From an uncultured Oscillospiraceae bacterium (lineage in GTDB: Bacteria > Bacillota > Clostridia > Oscillospirales > Oscillospiraceae): a stretch of DNA of 64,000 nucleotides. Where the stretch lies: positions 62,001-126,000 of the forward strand of contig CANQRM010000003.1 in assembly GCA_947626265.1 (NCBI GenBank), in the 5' to 3' direction. The notes below the pieces were generated by a model. The model was not told where the DNA came from. It did not search any database and saw nothing but the letters and a program-made list of their open reading frames with translations. This document shows, piece after piece, positions 1 to 10,236 of this stretch (position 1 is its first letter; the number at the start of each line of letters is the position of its first letter). The translations under genes and the position numbers were made by a program.

Positions 1-335
1 CCATCCGGGAGGCCGGGGGCCTCGCGGTGGCGGCCCACCCCCTGCAGTACGGCTACGAGGGGGAGGACCTGGAGGCCTTTCTGCGGGCGGCGAAGGACGC
101 CGGGTGCGGGGCCATGGAGGTGTGGTATCCCGGCTATACGGAGGAGGAGCGGGCCATGCTCCTGGGCCTGGCGAAGCGGCTGGGCCTGACCCCCTCGGGG
201 GGCAGCGACTTCCACGGCAGCCGCAAGCTCCACATCGCCATGGGTACCGGCAGGGACGGGGACCTGGCGGTGCCGTACGAGGTGCTGGAGGGCCTGCGGG
301 CGGCCCGGGAGGCGAATTTATTACAAAGACCTTAA
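1..335 (+). CDS. PHP-domain metal-dependent phosphoesterase, C-terminal part (5' end outside window)
   Basis: Frame open from base 3; 'GLAVAAHPLQYG' and 'GGSDFHG' motifs typical of PHP-domain phosphoesterases. Confidence 0.8.
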   Translation, partial: IREAGGLAVAAHPLQYGYEGEDLEAFLRAAKDAGCGAMEVWYPGYTEEERAMLLGLAKRLGLTPSGGSDFHGSRKLHIAMGTGRDGDLAVPYEVLEGLRAAREANLLQRP

Positions 336-350
336 TTTGGGGATTTGTAC

Positions 351-379
351 TTGTTTTATGGGCAGATGTTGTTTATAAT
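351..379 (+). promoter_or_regulatory. Putative sigma-A promoter TTGTTT-N17-TATAAT upstream of U32 peptidase gene
   Basis: TTGTTT at 351-356, TATAAT at 374-379, 17-bp spacer, AT-rich intergenic region, ATG at 427. Confidence 0.55.
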
Positions 380-426
380 ATAGTGGCCTATACAGTTTTT
401 TCAGTCATCGTATCATGTGAGGGACT

Positions 427-2526
427 ATGCTTGAGCTTTTAGCCCCCGCCGGGAGCACCGAGGCGGTCATCGCCGCGGTGCAGAGCGGGGCGGACACAGT
501 ATATATGGGCGACGCGCTCACGGCCCCGGGCAAAAGCGGACAGGACCTGGACCGGGAGGGCCTGGCCAGGAGCATCCGCTACTGCCGCCTGCGGGGCTGC
601 AAGGCCGCGGTATCCGTGGGCGGGCTCTGCACCGACGAGAGCATGGGCCGTGCCCTGGATCTCGCCGTATTCGCCGCGAAGGAGGGCGCGGACGCCCTCG
701 TCGTCCGGGACATCGGCCTTATCGGCGCATTGCGCCGGGTGCTGCCGGATATGCCCCTGTGGGGGGACATCCGCATTGCCGCCAGCAGCCTGGAGGGCGT
801 GACGGCGGCCGCCGCCATGGGGCTTTCCCGGGTGGCGCTGGCCCCGGAGCTTTCCGCCGAGCAGCTGGCCGTCATCGCCCGGGCCGCCCCCATCGAGACG
901 GCGGTGTGCGTCCACGGGCCGGTATGCGTGGCCCACGGGGGCCGCTGCTACATAGGCGCCCTGGCCCACGAGCACCGCAGCGACAGCTGCATGAACTGCA
1001 CCGAGCCCTGCCGGGGCCGGTTCTCCCTGGGCGGGCGGATGGACGAGCGGCCCCTTTCCATGGCGGACGTGTGCCTCATAGACCACCTGGAGGGCCTGGA
1101 GGCGGTGGGCGTTGCCTGCGCCTTCATTGAGGGCCGGAGCCGGACGCCGGAATATGTGGCCTATGTGACGAAGTTATATGCCCGGGCCATCCGGGAGCAG
1201 GTGATGCCCTCGGACGAGGAACGGGAGACTTTGCGGAGCGTATTTTCCTCCGGCGCGCTCACGGACAGCTGGTTCACCGGGGAGCCGGGGCCGGATATGT
1301 TCGCCCTGCCGGAGACAAAGCCGGACCGGGCCGCGGCCCGGACGGCCGCCGAGGTGCGCAAGGGCTATATGAACGGGGAGCTTCGCCGGGTGCCGGTGAA
1401 GTTTTACGCGGTGATGGAGCAGGGGAAGAAGGCCCTGTTCGCCGTGGAGGACGGCATGGGCCGCCGGGCGGCCTACCGGGGCTATGAGCCCCTGGATATG
1501 GGCCGGCAGGGCATATCCGAGGGCCGGGTAAGAGAAATACTCTACCGCACGGGGGGCACCCCCTTTTACTGCACCGAGGCCAACTGCGCCATCGGCCAGG
1601 GCCTGGACTACCCCGACGAGGCGGTGGAGGAGGCCCGAAAGGCCCTTCTGGCGGAGCTGGCGGACAAGACCCGGGAGACGGCGCCCATCCGGGAGGGAGA
1701 GCGCCCGGCCATGCCGGAGACGGTCCCGCCCCAGGGCCCGCCCAAGCTCATCATCCAGGTGACCAACGAAAACCAGCTGACGGCAGAGCTTGCAGCCGAG
1801 GGGCCGGACCTTCTGTATGTACCGGCGGAGCTTCTGGCCGCGGGCACGGCGGGCATCGAGCCTTTTAGGGCCCGGGGCGTGCGCATCGCGGCGGTGCTGC
1901 CGGCGGTGGTGTCCGAGGCGGAAAAGCCGGAGCTGCGGGAGCTTTTGGAGACCTTGAAGGCCCAGGGCATAACCGAAGTGCTGGCCGGGGACCTGGGGCT
2001 TCTCGCCGCCGCGGGACAGGCGGGCATGGCCGTGCGGGGGGACTTCGGCCTCAACGTGGCCAATTCCTGGACCCTGGACCGGCTGGGCCGGGCGGGGTTT
2101 CAGTCCGTGACCGTGTCCTGCGAGCTGTCCGCACGGCAGATCGCCGCCATGGCAAAGAGCGCCCCCACGGAGATGATCGTCTACGGCCGGGTGCCGGTGA
2201 TGGTGACGGACCACTGCCTCATCCGCAACAGCGCGGGGCGGTGCTCCTGCTCCACTCCCACCAGCATGTCGGACGTATTCGGCGGCGTGTACCCGGTGGC
2301 GAAGGAATTTGGCTGCCGGAACACGGTCTATGACGCGCGAAAGATATTCCTGGCCGACCACCCGGAGGTGTATACCGGCATTGGCCTCTGGGGCCTCAGG
2401 CTGCTGTTCACGGCGGAGAGCCCCCGGGAGTGCCTGCTGGTGACGGAGCGGTACAAGGCCATGAACGACTATGTGCCCATCAACGCCAGCCGGGGCGCCT
2501 ATCAGAAGGGAGCGCTATGGATCTGA
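427..2526 (+). CDS. U32 family peptidase (with DUF3656-like C-terminal region)
   Basis: 699 aa; 'MLELLAPAGSTEAVIAAVQSGADTVYMG' N-terminus and Cys-rich 'CVHGPVCVAHGGRCYIG...CMNCTEPCRGRF' typical of U32. Confidence 0.9.
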   Translation: MLELLAPAGSTEAVIAAVQSGADTVYMGDALTAPGKSGQDLDREGLARSIRYCRLRGCKAAVSVGGLCTDESMGRALDLAVFAAKEGADALVVRDIGLIGALRRVLPDMPLWGDIRIAASSLEGVTAAAAMGLSRVALAPELSAEQLAVIARAAPIETAVCVHGPVCVAHGGRCYIGALAHEHRSDSCMNCTEPCRGRFSLGGRMDERPLSMADVCLIDHLEGLEAVGVACAFIEGRSRTPEYVAYVTKLYARAIREQVMPSDEERETLRSVFSSGALTDSWFTGEPGPDMFALPETKPDRAAARTAAEVRKGYMNGELRRVPVKFYAVMEQGKKALFAVEDGMGRRAAYRGYEPLDMGRQGISEGRVREILYRTGGTPFYCTEANCAIGQGLDYPDEAVEEARKALLAELADKTRETAPIREGERPAMPETVPPQGPPKLIIQVTNENQLTAELAAEGPDLLYVPAELLAAGTAGIEPFRARGVRIAAVLPAVVSEAEKPELRELLETLKAQGITEVLAGDLGLLAAAGQAGMAVRGDFGLNVANSWTLDRLGRAGFQSVTVSCELSARQIAAMAKSAPTEMIVYGRVPVMVTDHCLIRNSAGRCSCSTPTSMSDVFGGVYPVAKEFGCRNTVYDARKIFLADHPEVYTGIGLWGLRLLFTAESPRECLLVTERYKAMNDYVPINASRGAYQKGALWI

Positions 2527-3083
2527 TACTGGCCTCCGCCTCGCCGAGACGGCGGGAGCTGATGGGTTATTTCGGACTGCCCTTTGCCATAGTCCCCGCC
2601 GCGGGGCCGGAGACGCCCCCCGCCGGGGCGGACGCCGCCCATACGGCGGAGGCCCTGGCCCTGGCCAAGGCGAGAGAAGTGGCGGGAACGCACCCCGGCG
2701 CCGTGGTCATCGGCGCGGACACGGTGGTGGAAGTAGACGGCATTATTCTTGGAAAGCCCAAGGACGAGGCCGACGCCAGGCGCATGCTCCGGCTGCTTTC
2801 GGGCCGGGAGCACCGGGTGTATACGGGCCTCGCGGTCATATGCGGCGGCCGGACGGAGAGCTGCGCCGAGTGCACGCGTGTGCATTTCCGGCCCATGACT
2901 GAGGCGGAGATCGACGATTATATCGCCACCGGCGAGCCCATGGACAAGGCCGGGGCCTACGGCTATCAGGGCCGGGCGGGCCAGTATATCCGGGGCATAG
3001 AGGGAGACTTTTTCAACGTGGTGGGTCTGCCCCTGTGCCGGCTGGGACTTATGCTTGCGGAAATAGGAGTCAAGCTGCATTGA
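2517..3083 (+). CDS. maf: Maf-like nucleotide pyrophosphatase
   Basis: ATG at 2517 gives 'MDLILASASPRRRELM', the Maf signature; overlaps preceding gene by 10 bp. Confidence 0.92.
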   Translation: MDLILASASPRRRELMGYFGLPFAIVPAAGPETPPAGADAAHTAEALALAKAREVAGTHPGAVVIGADTVVEVDGIILGKPKDEADARRMLRLLSGREHRVYTGLAVICGGRTESCAECTRVHFRPMTEAEIDDYIATGEPMDKAGAYGYQGRAGQYIRGIEGDFFNVVGLPLCRLGLMLAEIGVKLH

Positions 3084-3928
3084 AGGAATACCTGAAAAAA
3101 TACGGTCTGCGGATAGGCGCGGCGGTATTGGCCGTGGTGCTGGTGGTGGTATTGGCCACCGCGCTGCTGCATGGCCGGGCCGGGCTCATGTCCAACCTGA
3201 CCGGCGCTATCGCCAGCCCCGTGGGCCAGGCGGCCTCCGCCGCCGTGGAGTGGATCGAGGGCATATACGGCTATATCTACAAATACGACCAGCTGGTGGC
3301 GGAGAACAACTCCCTCCGGGCCCAGCTGGCCCAGGCCCAGCAGGCGGCCATCGACGTGACCCAGTACCAGGAGGAGAACAAGAGCCTCCGAAACGCCCTG
3401 AACTTCGCGGAGAAGCATGAGGACTACGTGATGGAGCCGGCCAAGATCACCGAGTGGTCCAGCTCCAACTGGGAGAGCAGTTTCCGCATCTCCAAGGGCT
3501 CGGACAACGCCGCGAACCCCATCGAGGCGGGCGACTGCGTGGTGACGGAGTACGGCGCGCTGGTGGGCCAGGTCATCGAGGTGGGCGACAGCTGGAGCAC
3601 GGTGCGCACGCTTGTTGACTCCAGCATCGACGTGGGCGCCCTGGTGGGCGAGGCCGGCGCGGTGGGCATGTGCGTGGGCGACTTCGCCCTCATGCAGGAC
3701 GACCTGCTCCGGCTGACGTATCTTTCCGAGAACGCCCAGCTGGTGGAGGGGGAGGCTGTGCTGACCTCCGGCCGCGGCTCCATCCCCCAGGGCCTGGTCA
3801 TCGGCTACATCAGCCAGGTCCTGAGCGAGGGCAACGGCCAGTCCCTCTACGGCGTGGTGGAGCCGGCCTGCGATCTGGGGAGCCTGTCCCAGGTGTACAT
3901 CATCACGGACTTCACCATCCAGGAGTAA
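3080..3928 (+). CDS. mreC: Rod shape-determining protein MreC
   Basis: TTG start at 3080 overlapping maf stop (TTGA), AGGAG at 3065; one N-terminal TM, coiled coil, then 'GDCVVTEYGALVGQVIEVG' beta domain. Confidence 0.85.
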   Translation: MKEYLKKYGLRIGAAVLAVVLVVVLATALLHGRAGLMSNLTGAIASPVGQAASAAVEWIEGIYGYIYKYDQLVAENNSLRAQLAQAQQAAIDVTQYQEENKSLRNALNFAEKHEDYVMEPAKITEWSSSNWESSFRISKGSDNAANPIEAGDCVVTEYGALVGQVIEVGDSWSTVRTLVDSSIDVGALVGEAGAVGMCVGDFALMQDDLLRLTYLSENAQLVEGEAVLTSGRGSIPQGLVIGYISQVLSEGNGQSLYGVVEPACDLGSLSQVYIITDFTIQE

Positions 3929-3933
3929 CAGCC

Positions 3934-4485
3934 ATGCTCTTAGACCTTATCGACTTGTCCAAGCTGCGCCGGGCCATCGTGTACGGCCTGGTGCTGGCGG
4001 GGCTGTTCATATTGCAGGACCTGATCGTGTCCCGCGTCACCCTGTTCGGCGTGCGCGCGCTGCTCGTCCCCGCGGCGGTGACGGCCATCGGCCTTTTCGA
4101 GGGCGGCGTCTGGGGCGGGGTCATCGGCCTCGTGGCCGGGTACTTCAATGACATGGCCACGGGCCATGTGATCCTGTTCACCGTCCTGCTCCCGGCGGCG
4201 GGGTTTCTCTCCGGCGCGCTGGGAAAGTTCATGCTCCACAAGGGCTTCATGTCCTACATGACCCTGGCGTTTCTGGTGCTGGCTGTCGCGGCCTTCTGTC
4301 AGATGTTCCGGTTTTTATTCCTCCTGGACGCCGACGCCAAAGTGTTCCACAGCCTGTATCTGGGCGGGTCCTCCGCCTGGCGGGTGCTGCGCACGGGGCT
4401 GGTGCAGACTTTGTGGAGCCTGGTGTGGGCCGTGCCCATCTATTTCCCCTGCAAGCTCATCGCCTCCAAGCCCATGGGCCGGTAA
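3934..4485 (+). CDS. mreD: Rod shape-determining protein MreD
   Basis: ATG at 3934; ~183 aa polytopic protein directly between mreC and PBP2. Confidence 0.82.
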   Translation: MLLDLIDLSKLRRAIVYGLVLAGLFILQDLIVSRVTLFGVRALLVPAAVTAIGLFEGGVWGGVIGLVAGYFNDMATGHVILFTVLLPAAGFLSGALGKFMLHKGFMSYMTLAFLVLAVAAFCQMFRFLFLLDADAKVFHSLYLGGSSAWRVLRTGLVQTLWSLVWAVPIYFPCKLIASKPMGR

Positions 4486-4504
4486 CGGCCAAGAAAGGTT
4501 CCCC

Positions 4505-6598
4505 ATGAAAAAGCTCATAAGTCCCGGACGGCTGGTGTTTCTGGGTATCCTGATGGCCGCGGTCCTGGGCATATTCTTCACAAAGCTGTATATGCTGCAG
4601 ATCGTGGAGGGCAACGCCAACTACGAGGCCAGCACCAACTCCATCCTGTCCACCGAGACGGTCATCGCCGCCCGGGGCAACATCATGGATAGATATGGTC
4701 GGCTGCTCGTCTCCAACCGCAACTGCAATAACCTGCTCATCGACGTGGACGAGCTCTTTTACTCCGGCCTGGACGACAACGAGATCAACGCCGCTATCCT
4801 GCAGATGTGCCAGCTCATCGAATCCAACGGCGACCACTATAACGACGAGCTGCCCATCACCACCAGTACCCCCTGGGAGTTCACCAGCATGTCCTCCACC
4901 CAGGCCCAGCTTCTCAACGCCTGGCTGGACGCCAAGGGCCTGCCCCGCAGCGCCACCGCCGTGGAGGTCATGGCCCGCATGCGCACCCGCTACGGCATCG
5001 ACGGCAACTACTCCGCCGAGGAGATGCGCATCATCGCCTCCGTGCGCTATTCCATCAACGTCCGCTACGACATCAACACGTCGGACTATATCTTCGCCCA
5101 GGACGTGAACATCAACACCATCACCTCCCTCATGGAGGCGGACCTGCCCGGCTTCGACGTGCAGGTGAGCTACATCCGGGAGTACAACACATCCTACGCC
5201 CCCCATCTGCTGGGCTACACCGGCCTCATGGACGCGGAGGATTATAAAAAATACAAGGACAAGGGCTACCCCATGAATGCCACCATCGGCAAGTCCGGCA
5301 TCGAGGCGGCCTTTGAGGACTATCTCCACGGCGTGGACGGCGAGGCGGAGATCACCCGCACCAGCGAGGGCGTGGTGACCCGCACCGTGTATACGAAGGT
5401 CCCCCAGCCGGGGAACAATATCTACATCACCATCGACAGCGAGCTGCAGGGCGCGGCGGAGACCGCCCTGGCCACCTATATTGAAAACGCCAACGCCGAG
5501 ACCGAGCGCAGCAACCAGCAGGCCGAGGCCAACGGAAAGCTCTCCGAGATCCGGGAGCTCATCACCGGCGGGGCCCTGGTGGCCCTGGACGTGAACACGG
5601 GGGAGCCCCTGTGCATCGCCAGCTACCCCTCCTATAACCTGGAGACCTTCTGGGACGACGTGGACGAGCTGATGCACGACAAGACCAACCCCCTGGTGAA
5701 CCGGGCGCTGTCGGGCCTCTACTCCCCCGGGTCCACCTGGAAGCCCTGCATGGCCGTGGCGGCCCTGACGGAGGGCTTTATAGACGGCAAGACCACCATC
5801 AACTGCACCCGCGTGTTCGATAAATACATCGACGCGGGCTACGCCCCCGGCTGTACCGGCGGGCCCCACGGCCCGCTGACGGTGGACCAGGCCCTGACCT
5901 GGAGCTGCAACTTCTTCTTCTTCACTGTGGGCGACCAGATCACCATCAAGAACATCGACAAATACGCCGCCCTCTTCGGCCTGGGCGAGCCCACGGGCAT
6001 CGAGCTGGCCGAGGCCAGCGGCCGGGTCTCCTCTCCCGAGTACAAGGCCCAGCTCTACGCCGGCCGACGGGACGCGGCCTGGTACGCGGCGGACACCCTC
6101 CTGGCCTCCATCGGCCAGGGCCTCACCGGCGTCACGCCCCTGCAGCTGGCCCGGTACTGCGCGGCGCTGGCCAACAGCGGCAAGGTATACAGCACTTCCC
6201 TTCTGAAGTCCGCCTCCAGCTATGACTACTCCGAGAGCGTCTATGAGCGGGAGCCGGAGGTCATGAGCGAGGTAAAGAGCGGCCAGTATGTGTGGGACCT
6301 GGTCCACGAGGGCATGCGGGGCGTGGTCACCCGGGGTACGGCCGTCAACCAGTTCTACGGCTTCCCCTACACCGTGGCCGCCAAGACCGGCACCACCGAG
6401 ACCGGCAACGCCACCAACGACGCCTTCTTCATCTGCTACGCCCCCTATGAAAAACCGGAGGTAGCGGTGGCGGTGGCCATCGAGAACGGCTCCAAGGGCG
6501 CCAACCTGGGCAATATCGCCCGGGAGATGCTCCAGTATTACTTCGAGTTCAAGCAGAGCACACAACAGACGGAAAACGAGCTGACCATGCTGCACTGA
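4505..6598 (+). CDS. Penicillin-binding protein 2 (class B transpeptidase)
   Basis: 697 aa; N-terminal TM; SxxK (STWK), SxN (SCN) and KTGT motifs present. Confidence 0.92.
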   Translation: MKKLISPGRLVFLGILMAAVLGIFFTKLYMLQIVEGNANYEASTNSILSTETVIAARGNIMDRYGRLLVSNRNCNNLLIDVDELFYSGLDDNEINAAILQMCQLIESNGDHYNDELPITTSTPWEFTSMSSTQAQLLNAWLDAKGLPRSATAVEVMARMRTRYGIDGNYSAEEMRIIASVRYSINVRYDINTSDYIFAQDVNINTITSLMEADLPGFDVQVSYIREYNTSYAPHLLGYTGLMDAEDYKKYKDKGYPMNATIGKSGIEAAFEDYLHGVDGEAEITRTSEGVVTRTVYTKVPQPGNNIYITIDSELQGAAETALATYIENANAETERSNQQAEANGKLSEIRELITGGALVALDVNTGEPLCIASYPSYNLETFWDDVDELMHDKTNPLVNRALSGLYSPGSTWKPCMAVAALTEGFIDGKTTINCTRVFDKYIDAGYAPGCTGGPHGPLTVDQALTWSCNFFFFTVGDQITIKNIDKYAALFGLGEPTGIELAEASGRVSSPEYKAQLYAGRRDAAWYAADTLLASIGQGLTGVTPLQLARYCAALANSGKVYSTSLLKSASSYDYSESVYEREPEVMSEVKSGQYVWDLVHEGMRGVVTRGTAVNQFYGFPYTVAAKTGTTETGNATNDAFFICYAPYEKPEVAVAVAIENGSKGANLGNIAREMLQYYFEFKQSTQQTENELTMLH

Positions 6599-6635
6599 GG
6601 CATGGGAGGCGTACACATATGTTAGGAGGAACGGC

Positions 6636-7046
6636 ATGAATATCGCACTGATGGCCCACGACGGAAAGAAGGAATTGATGGTCCAGTTCTGCATCGCCTA
6701 CTGCGGCATTTTGGCGGAACACAACATCATCGCCACCAACACCACCGGCAAGCTGGTCAGCGAGGCCACGGGCCTGCCCATCGAGCTGTACATGAACGCC
6801 ACCCAGGGCGGCGTACAGCAGATCGGCGCCCGTATCGCCTACAACGAGATCGACCTGGTCCTGTTCTTTGCGGACCCCTACCACCCGGAGCTGTTCGGCC
6901 CGGTGAACGAGATCGCCCTTCTCTGCGCTACCCACAACATCCCCTTCGCCTCCAACATGGCGACGGCGGAGGTGCTCATCCAGGGCCTGCGCCGGGGCGA
7001 CTTCGCCTGGCGCGACATCGTCAACCCCAAGAACAAGAAAAAATAA
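6636..7046 (+). CDS. mgsA: Methylglyoxal synthase
   Basis: 'MNIALMAHDGKKELMVQFC...TTGKLVSEATGL' and 'VLFFADP' match the MgsA pattern. Confidence 0.95.
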   Translation: MNIALMAHDGKKELMVQFCIAYCGILAEHNIIATNTTGKLVSEATGLPIELYMNATQGGVQQIGARIAYNEIDLVLFFADPYHPELFGPVNEIALLCATHNIPFASNMATAEVLIQGLRRGDFAWRDIVNPKNKKK

Positions 7047-7055
7047 CAGGAAAAG

Positions 7056-7090
7056 GATAGGGCGGCAGCCGGTCCCGGCTGCCGCCATCC
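7056..7090 (+). other. Strong GC hairpin in mgsA-hisS intergenic region
   Basis: GGCGGCAGCC-GGTCCC-GGCTGCCGCC flanked by GGAT/ATCC; no T-tract, ends just before hisS start. Confidence 0.55.
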
Positions 7091-7103
7091 ATGAGGAATG
7101 AGT

Positions 7104-8441
7104 ATGGAACGCATCAAGCCCCGGACTCTGTCCGGGTTTATGGAGCTGCTGCCCGGGCCCCAGGCCCAGATGGACGCCGTTATGCAGGTGCTGCGGGATA
7201 CCTACGCCCTGTACGGCTTCACCAATATCGACACCCCCGCCATCGAGGCGGCGGAGGTGCTGCTGGCCAAGGGCGGCGGCGAGACGGAAAAGCAGATATA
7301 CCGCTTTATGAAGGGGGACCACGACCTGGCCCTCCGGTTCGACCTGACCGTGCCCCTGGCCAAGTACGTGGCCATGCATTACGGGGAGCTTGCCTTCCCC
7401 TTCCGCCGCTGTCAGATCGGCAAGGTCTATCGCGGCGAGCGGAGCCAGCGGGGCCGGTTCCGGGAGTTTTACCAGGCGGATATCGACGTCATCGGCGACG
7501 GGAGCCTGGACATTTCCAACGACGCGGAGATGCCCGCGGTGATATGCCAGGTGTTCCGTAAGCTGGGGATAGAGCGGTTTTGCATCCGCATCAACAACCG
7601 GAAGATATTGAACGGCCTGTTCGCGTACCTGGGCGTGGGGGAGCAGGCCGGGGCGGTGATGACCGCGGTGGACAAGCTGGAGAAGATCGGCCGGGACAAG
7701 GTATTGGACCTGCTCGTCGACTTGGGTGTGGAGTCAAATAATACCGGGGAGCTTCTGGATATCCTGGCCTCTGATGACCCCATGGGGACCCTGGCGGCCC
7801 TCGCCGGGAAGAATGAGACGCTGGACTTAGGAATAGAGGAGCTCAAGGCCGTCACCGGGCTCTTGCCCACGTTGGGCGTGCCGGACGACAAATGGCGCGT
7901 TGACCTGACCATCGCCCGGGGGCTGGACTACTACACCGGCACGGTGTATGAGACCCAGCTTTTAGACCACCCGGAGGTGGGTTCCGTCTGCTCCGGCGGG
8001 CGCTATGACGACCTGGCGGGGTACTACACAGACAAAAAGCTGCCCGGCGTGGGCCTCTCCATCGGCGTGACGCGGCTATTTTACATCCTCCAGGAGCAGG
8101 GGCTTTTGAACGAGGACCTGCCCACCGCCCCCTGCGACGCGCTGGTGATCCCTCTGGGGGAGGACATGGGCTACGCCATGGCCTGCGCCACCGTTCTGCG
8201 CCAGGCGGGCGTGCGGACCCAGGTGTATACCGAGAAGAAAAAGACCAAGGCCAAGTTCGCCTATGCGGACAAGCTGGCCGTGCCCTACGCCGTGGTGGTG
8301 GGTAGTGACGAGGAGGCCAGCGGCACCGTGGGGCTCAAGGACCTGCGGGCGGGCGGCCAGGTGACCGTCTCTGCCGCCGAGGCCGCCGAAATTATAAAAA
8401 AGAGCATAGCCAGGCATGTGAAGCCTGTGAAGGGAGAGTAA
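7104..8441 (+). CDS. hisS: Histidyl-tRNA synthetase
   Basis: 'RFDLTVPLAKYVA' and 'GLDYYTGTVYE' class II HisRS motifs; ATG 7098 is an alternative start. Confidence 0.95.
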   Translation: MERIKPRTLSGFMELLPGPQAQMDAVMQVLRDTYALYGFTNIDTPAIEAAEVLLAKGGGETEKQIYRFMKGDHDLALRFDLTVPLAKYVAMHYGELAFPFRRCQIGKVYRGERSQRGRFREFYQADIDVIGDGSLDISNDAEMPAVICQVFRKLGIERFCIRINNRKILNGLFAYLGVGEQAGAVMTAVDKLEKIGRDKVLDLLVDLGVESNNTGELLDILASDDPMGTLAALAGKNETLDLGIEELKAVTGLLPTLGVPDDKWRVDLTIARGLDYYTGTVYETQLLDHPEVGSVCSGGRYDDLAGYYTDKKLPGVGLSIGVTRLFYILQEQGLLNEDLPTAPCDALVIPLGEDMGYAMACATVLRQAGVRTQVYTEKKKTKAKFAYADKLAVPYAVVVGSDEEASGTVGLKDLRAGGQVTVSAAEAAEIIKKSIARHVKPVKGE

Positions 8442-8447
8442 GAAACC

Positions 8448-10226
8448 ATGACACAAATGCGCACCCATACCTGTGGGGAACTGCGTCTGTCCGACGCAGG
8501 GAAGCAGGTGAAGATCGTCGGTTGGATGGAGAACGTCCGGGAGGTGGGCTCCGCCCTGGCCTTCGCGGTCATCCGGGACTTTTACGGCGTCACCCAGGTG
8601 GTGGCCGAGACCGAGGACATGGTGAAGGCCTTCCGGGCCATCACCAAGGAGAGCACCGTCTCCGTCACCGGCACGGTCCGGGAGCGGGACAGCAAGAACC
8701 CCAAAATACCCACCGGCGATATAGAGATCGTCCCCCAGGCCGTGGAGGTGCTGGGCCGGTGCCACTATAACGAGCTGCCCTTTGAGATCAACCGCAGCCG
8801 GGAGGCGGACGAGACCCTGCGGCTCAAATACCGCTACCTGGACCTTCGCAATCCCGCGGTGAAGAAGAACATCATCCTCCGCTGCAACGTGGTGGCGGCG
8901 CTGCGCAGCGCCATGCTGGCCCACGACTTTTTGGAGATCACCACCCCCATCCTGACCGCCTCCAGCCCGGAGGGGGCCCGGGATTACCTGGTGCCCGCCC
9001 GGAAGCACCCGGGCAAGTTCTACGCCCTGCCCCAGGCGCCCCAGCAGTTCAAGCAGCTTTTGATGACCTCCGGCTTCGACCGGTATTTCCAGATCGCCCC
9101 CTGCTTCCGGGACGAGGATGCCCGGGGCGACCGCTCCCCCGGTGAGTTCTACCAGCTGGACATGGAGATGGCCTTCGCCAGCCAGGAGGATGTGTTCGCC
9201 GTCATCGAGGACGTGCTGCCGCCCATCTTCGCCAAGTACGGCACCTATGACATCGCCTCCAAGCCGCCCTTCAAGCGCATCAGCTTCAACGACGCCATGG
9301 AGACCTACGGCACCGACAAGCCGGACCTGCGCATCGACCTGACCGTGAAGGATATGACGGACCTGGCCCATAAGACCGAAGGTTTCGAACCCTTTTCCCA
9401 GGCCAAGGTGGTAAAGCTGGTGCCCTGCACCGGCGCGGAGCTGACCCGCAAGCAGATCGACAAGCTCTGCGACGACATCGCCGTCCAGTCCGGCAAGAAG
9501 CCCTACTGGGTGCGCATGGACGACACCGGCGCTCTGGTGGGCGGCGTGGCCAAGTTCCTTGTGGGTCATGAGGAGGAGCTGAAGGCTCTTGGCATGGCTC
9601 CCGGCGCTCTGGGAATTATCGCCGCGGGCACCAAGGACGAGGCCCGGAAGACCGCCGGCGTGGCGGTGAAGATGCTGGGCGCGGCCGTGCCCGGCCATAT
9701 AGACGAGGCGCGCTACGAGTTTTGCTGGATCGTGGACTTCCCCATGTTCGAGATCGGGGAGGAGTCCGGCGAGCTTGAGTTCTGCCACAACCCCTTCTCC
9801 ATGCCCAACGGCGGCCTGGAGATATTGGAAAAGGCGGAAAAGGGCGAGGTGGACCCCCTGGACATCTACGCCTATCAGTATGATCTCGTGTGCAACGGCG
9901 TGGAGCTCTCCTCCGGCGCGGTCCGGAACCACGACCCCGATATCATGGTCAAGGCCTTCGAGATGGTGGGTCTTGGCGAGGCGGACGTGAAGGCCAAGTT
10001 CCCCGCCATGTACAACGCCTTCTGCTACGGCGCGCCCCCTCACGCGGGCATCGCCCCGGGCGTGGACCGCATGGTCATGCTCCTGGCCGGGGAGCCCTCC
10101 ATCCGGGAGATCATTCCCTTCCCCATGAACAAGAACGCCCAGGACGTGATGATGGACGCCCCCTCCCCCGTGGAGCAGAAGCAGCTGGACGAGCTGCACA
10201 TAGCGGTAGTGGGGGTAGAGGAATAA
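8448..10226 (+). CDS. aspS: Aspartyl-tRNA synthetase, bacterial type
   Basis: 592 aa; 'RYLDLRNPAVKKNIILRC', 'CFRDEDARGDRSPGEFYQLDMEM', 'GVDRMVMLLAGE'; classic hisS-aspS pair. Confidence 0.96.
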   Translation: MTQMRTHTCGELRLSDAGKQVKIVGWMENVREVGSALAFAVIRDFYGVTQVVAETEDMVKAFRAITKESTVSVTGTVRERDSKNPKIPTGDIEIVPQAVEVLGRCHYNELPFEINRSREADETLRLKYRYLDLRNPAVKKNIILRCNVVAALRSAMLAHDFLEITTPILTASSPEGARDYLVPARKHPGKFYALPQAPQQFKQLLMTSGFDRYFQIAPCFRDEDARGDRSPGEFYQLDMEMAFASQEDVFAVIEDVLPPIFAKYGTYDIASKPPFKRISFNDAMETYGTDKPDLRIDLTVKDMTDLAHKTEGFEPFSQAKVVKLVPCTGAELTRKQIDKLCDDIAVQSGKKPYWVRMDDTGALVGGVAKFLVGHEEELKALGMAPGALGIIAAGTKDEARKTAGVAVKMLGAAVPGHIDEARYEFCWIVDFPMFEIGEESGELEFCHNPFSMPNGGLEILEKAEKGEVDPLDIYAYQYDLVCNGVELSSGAVRNHDPDIMVKAFEMVGLGEADVKAKFPAMYNAFCYGAPPHAGIAPGVDRMVMLLAGEPSIREIIPFPMNKNAQDVMMDAPSPVEQKQLDELHIAVVGVEE

Positions 10227-10236
10227 ACGCCCGGTG

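Noticed and set aside
4457-6694. 745-aa minus-strand ORF antisense to PBP2
   Set aside because: Shadow ORF from high GC3; low-complexity G/V/L/H-rich translation with no family motifs, while the plus strand encodes a clear PBP2
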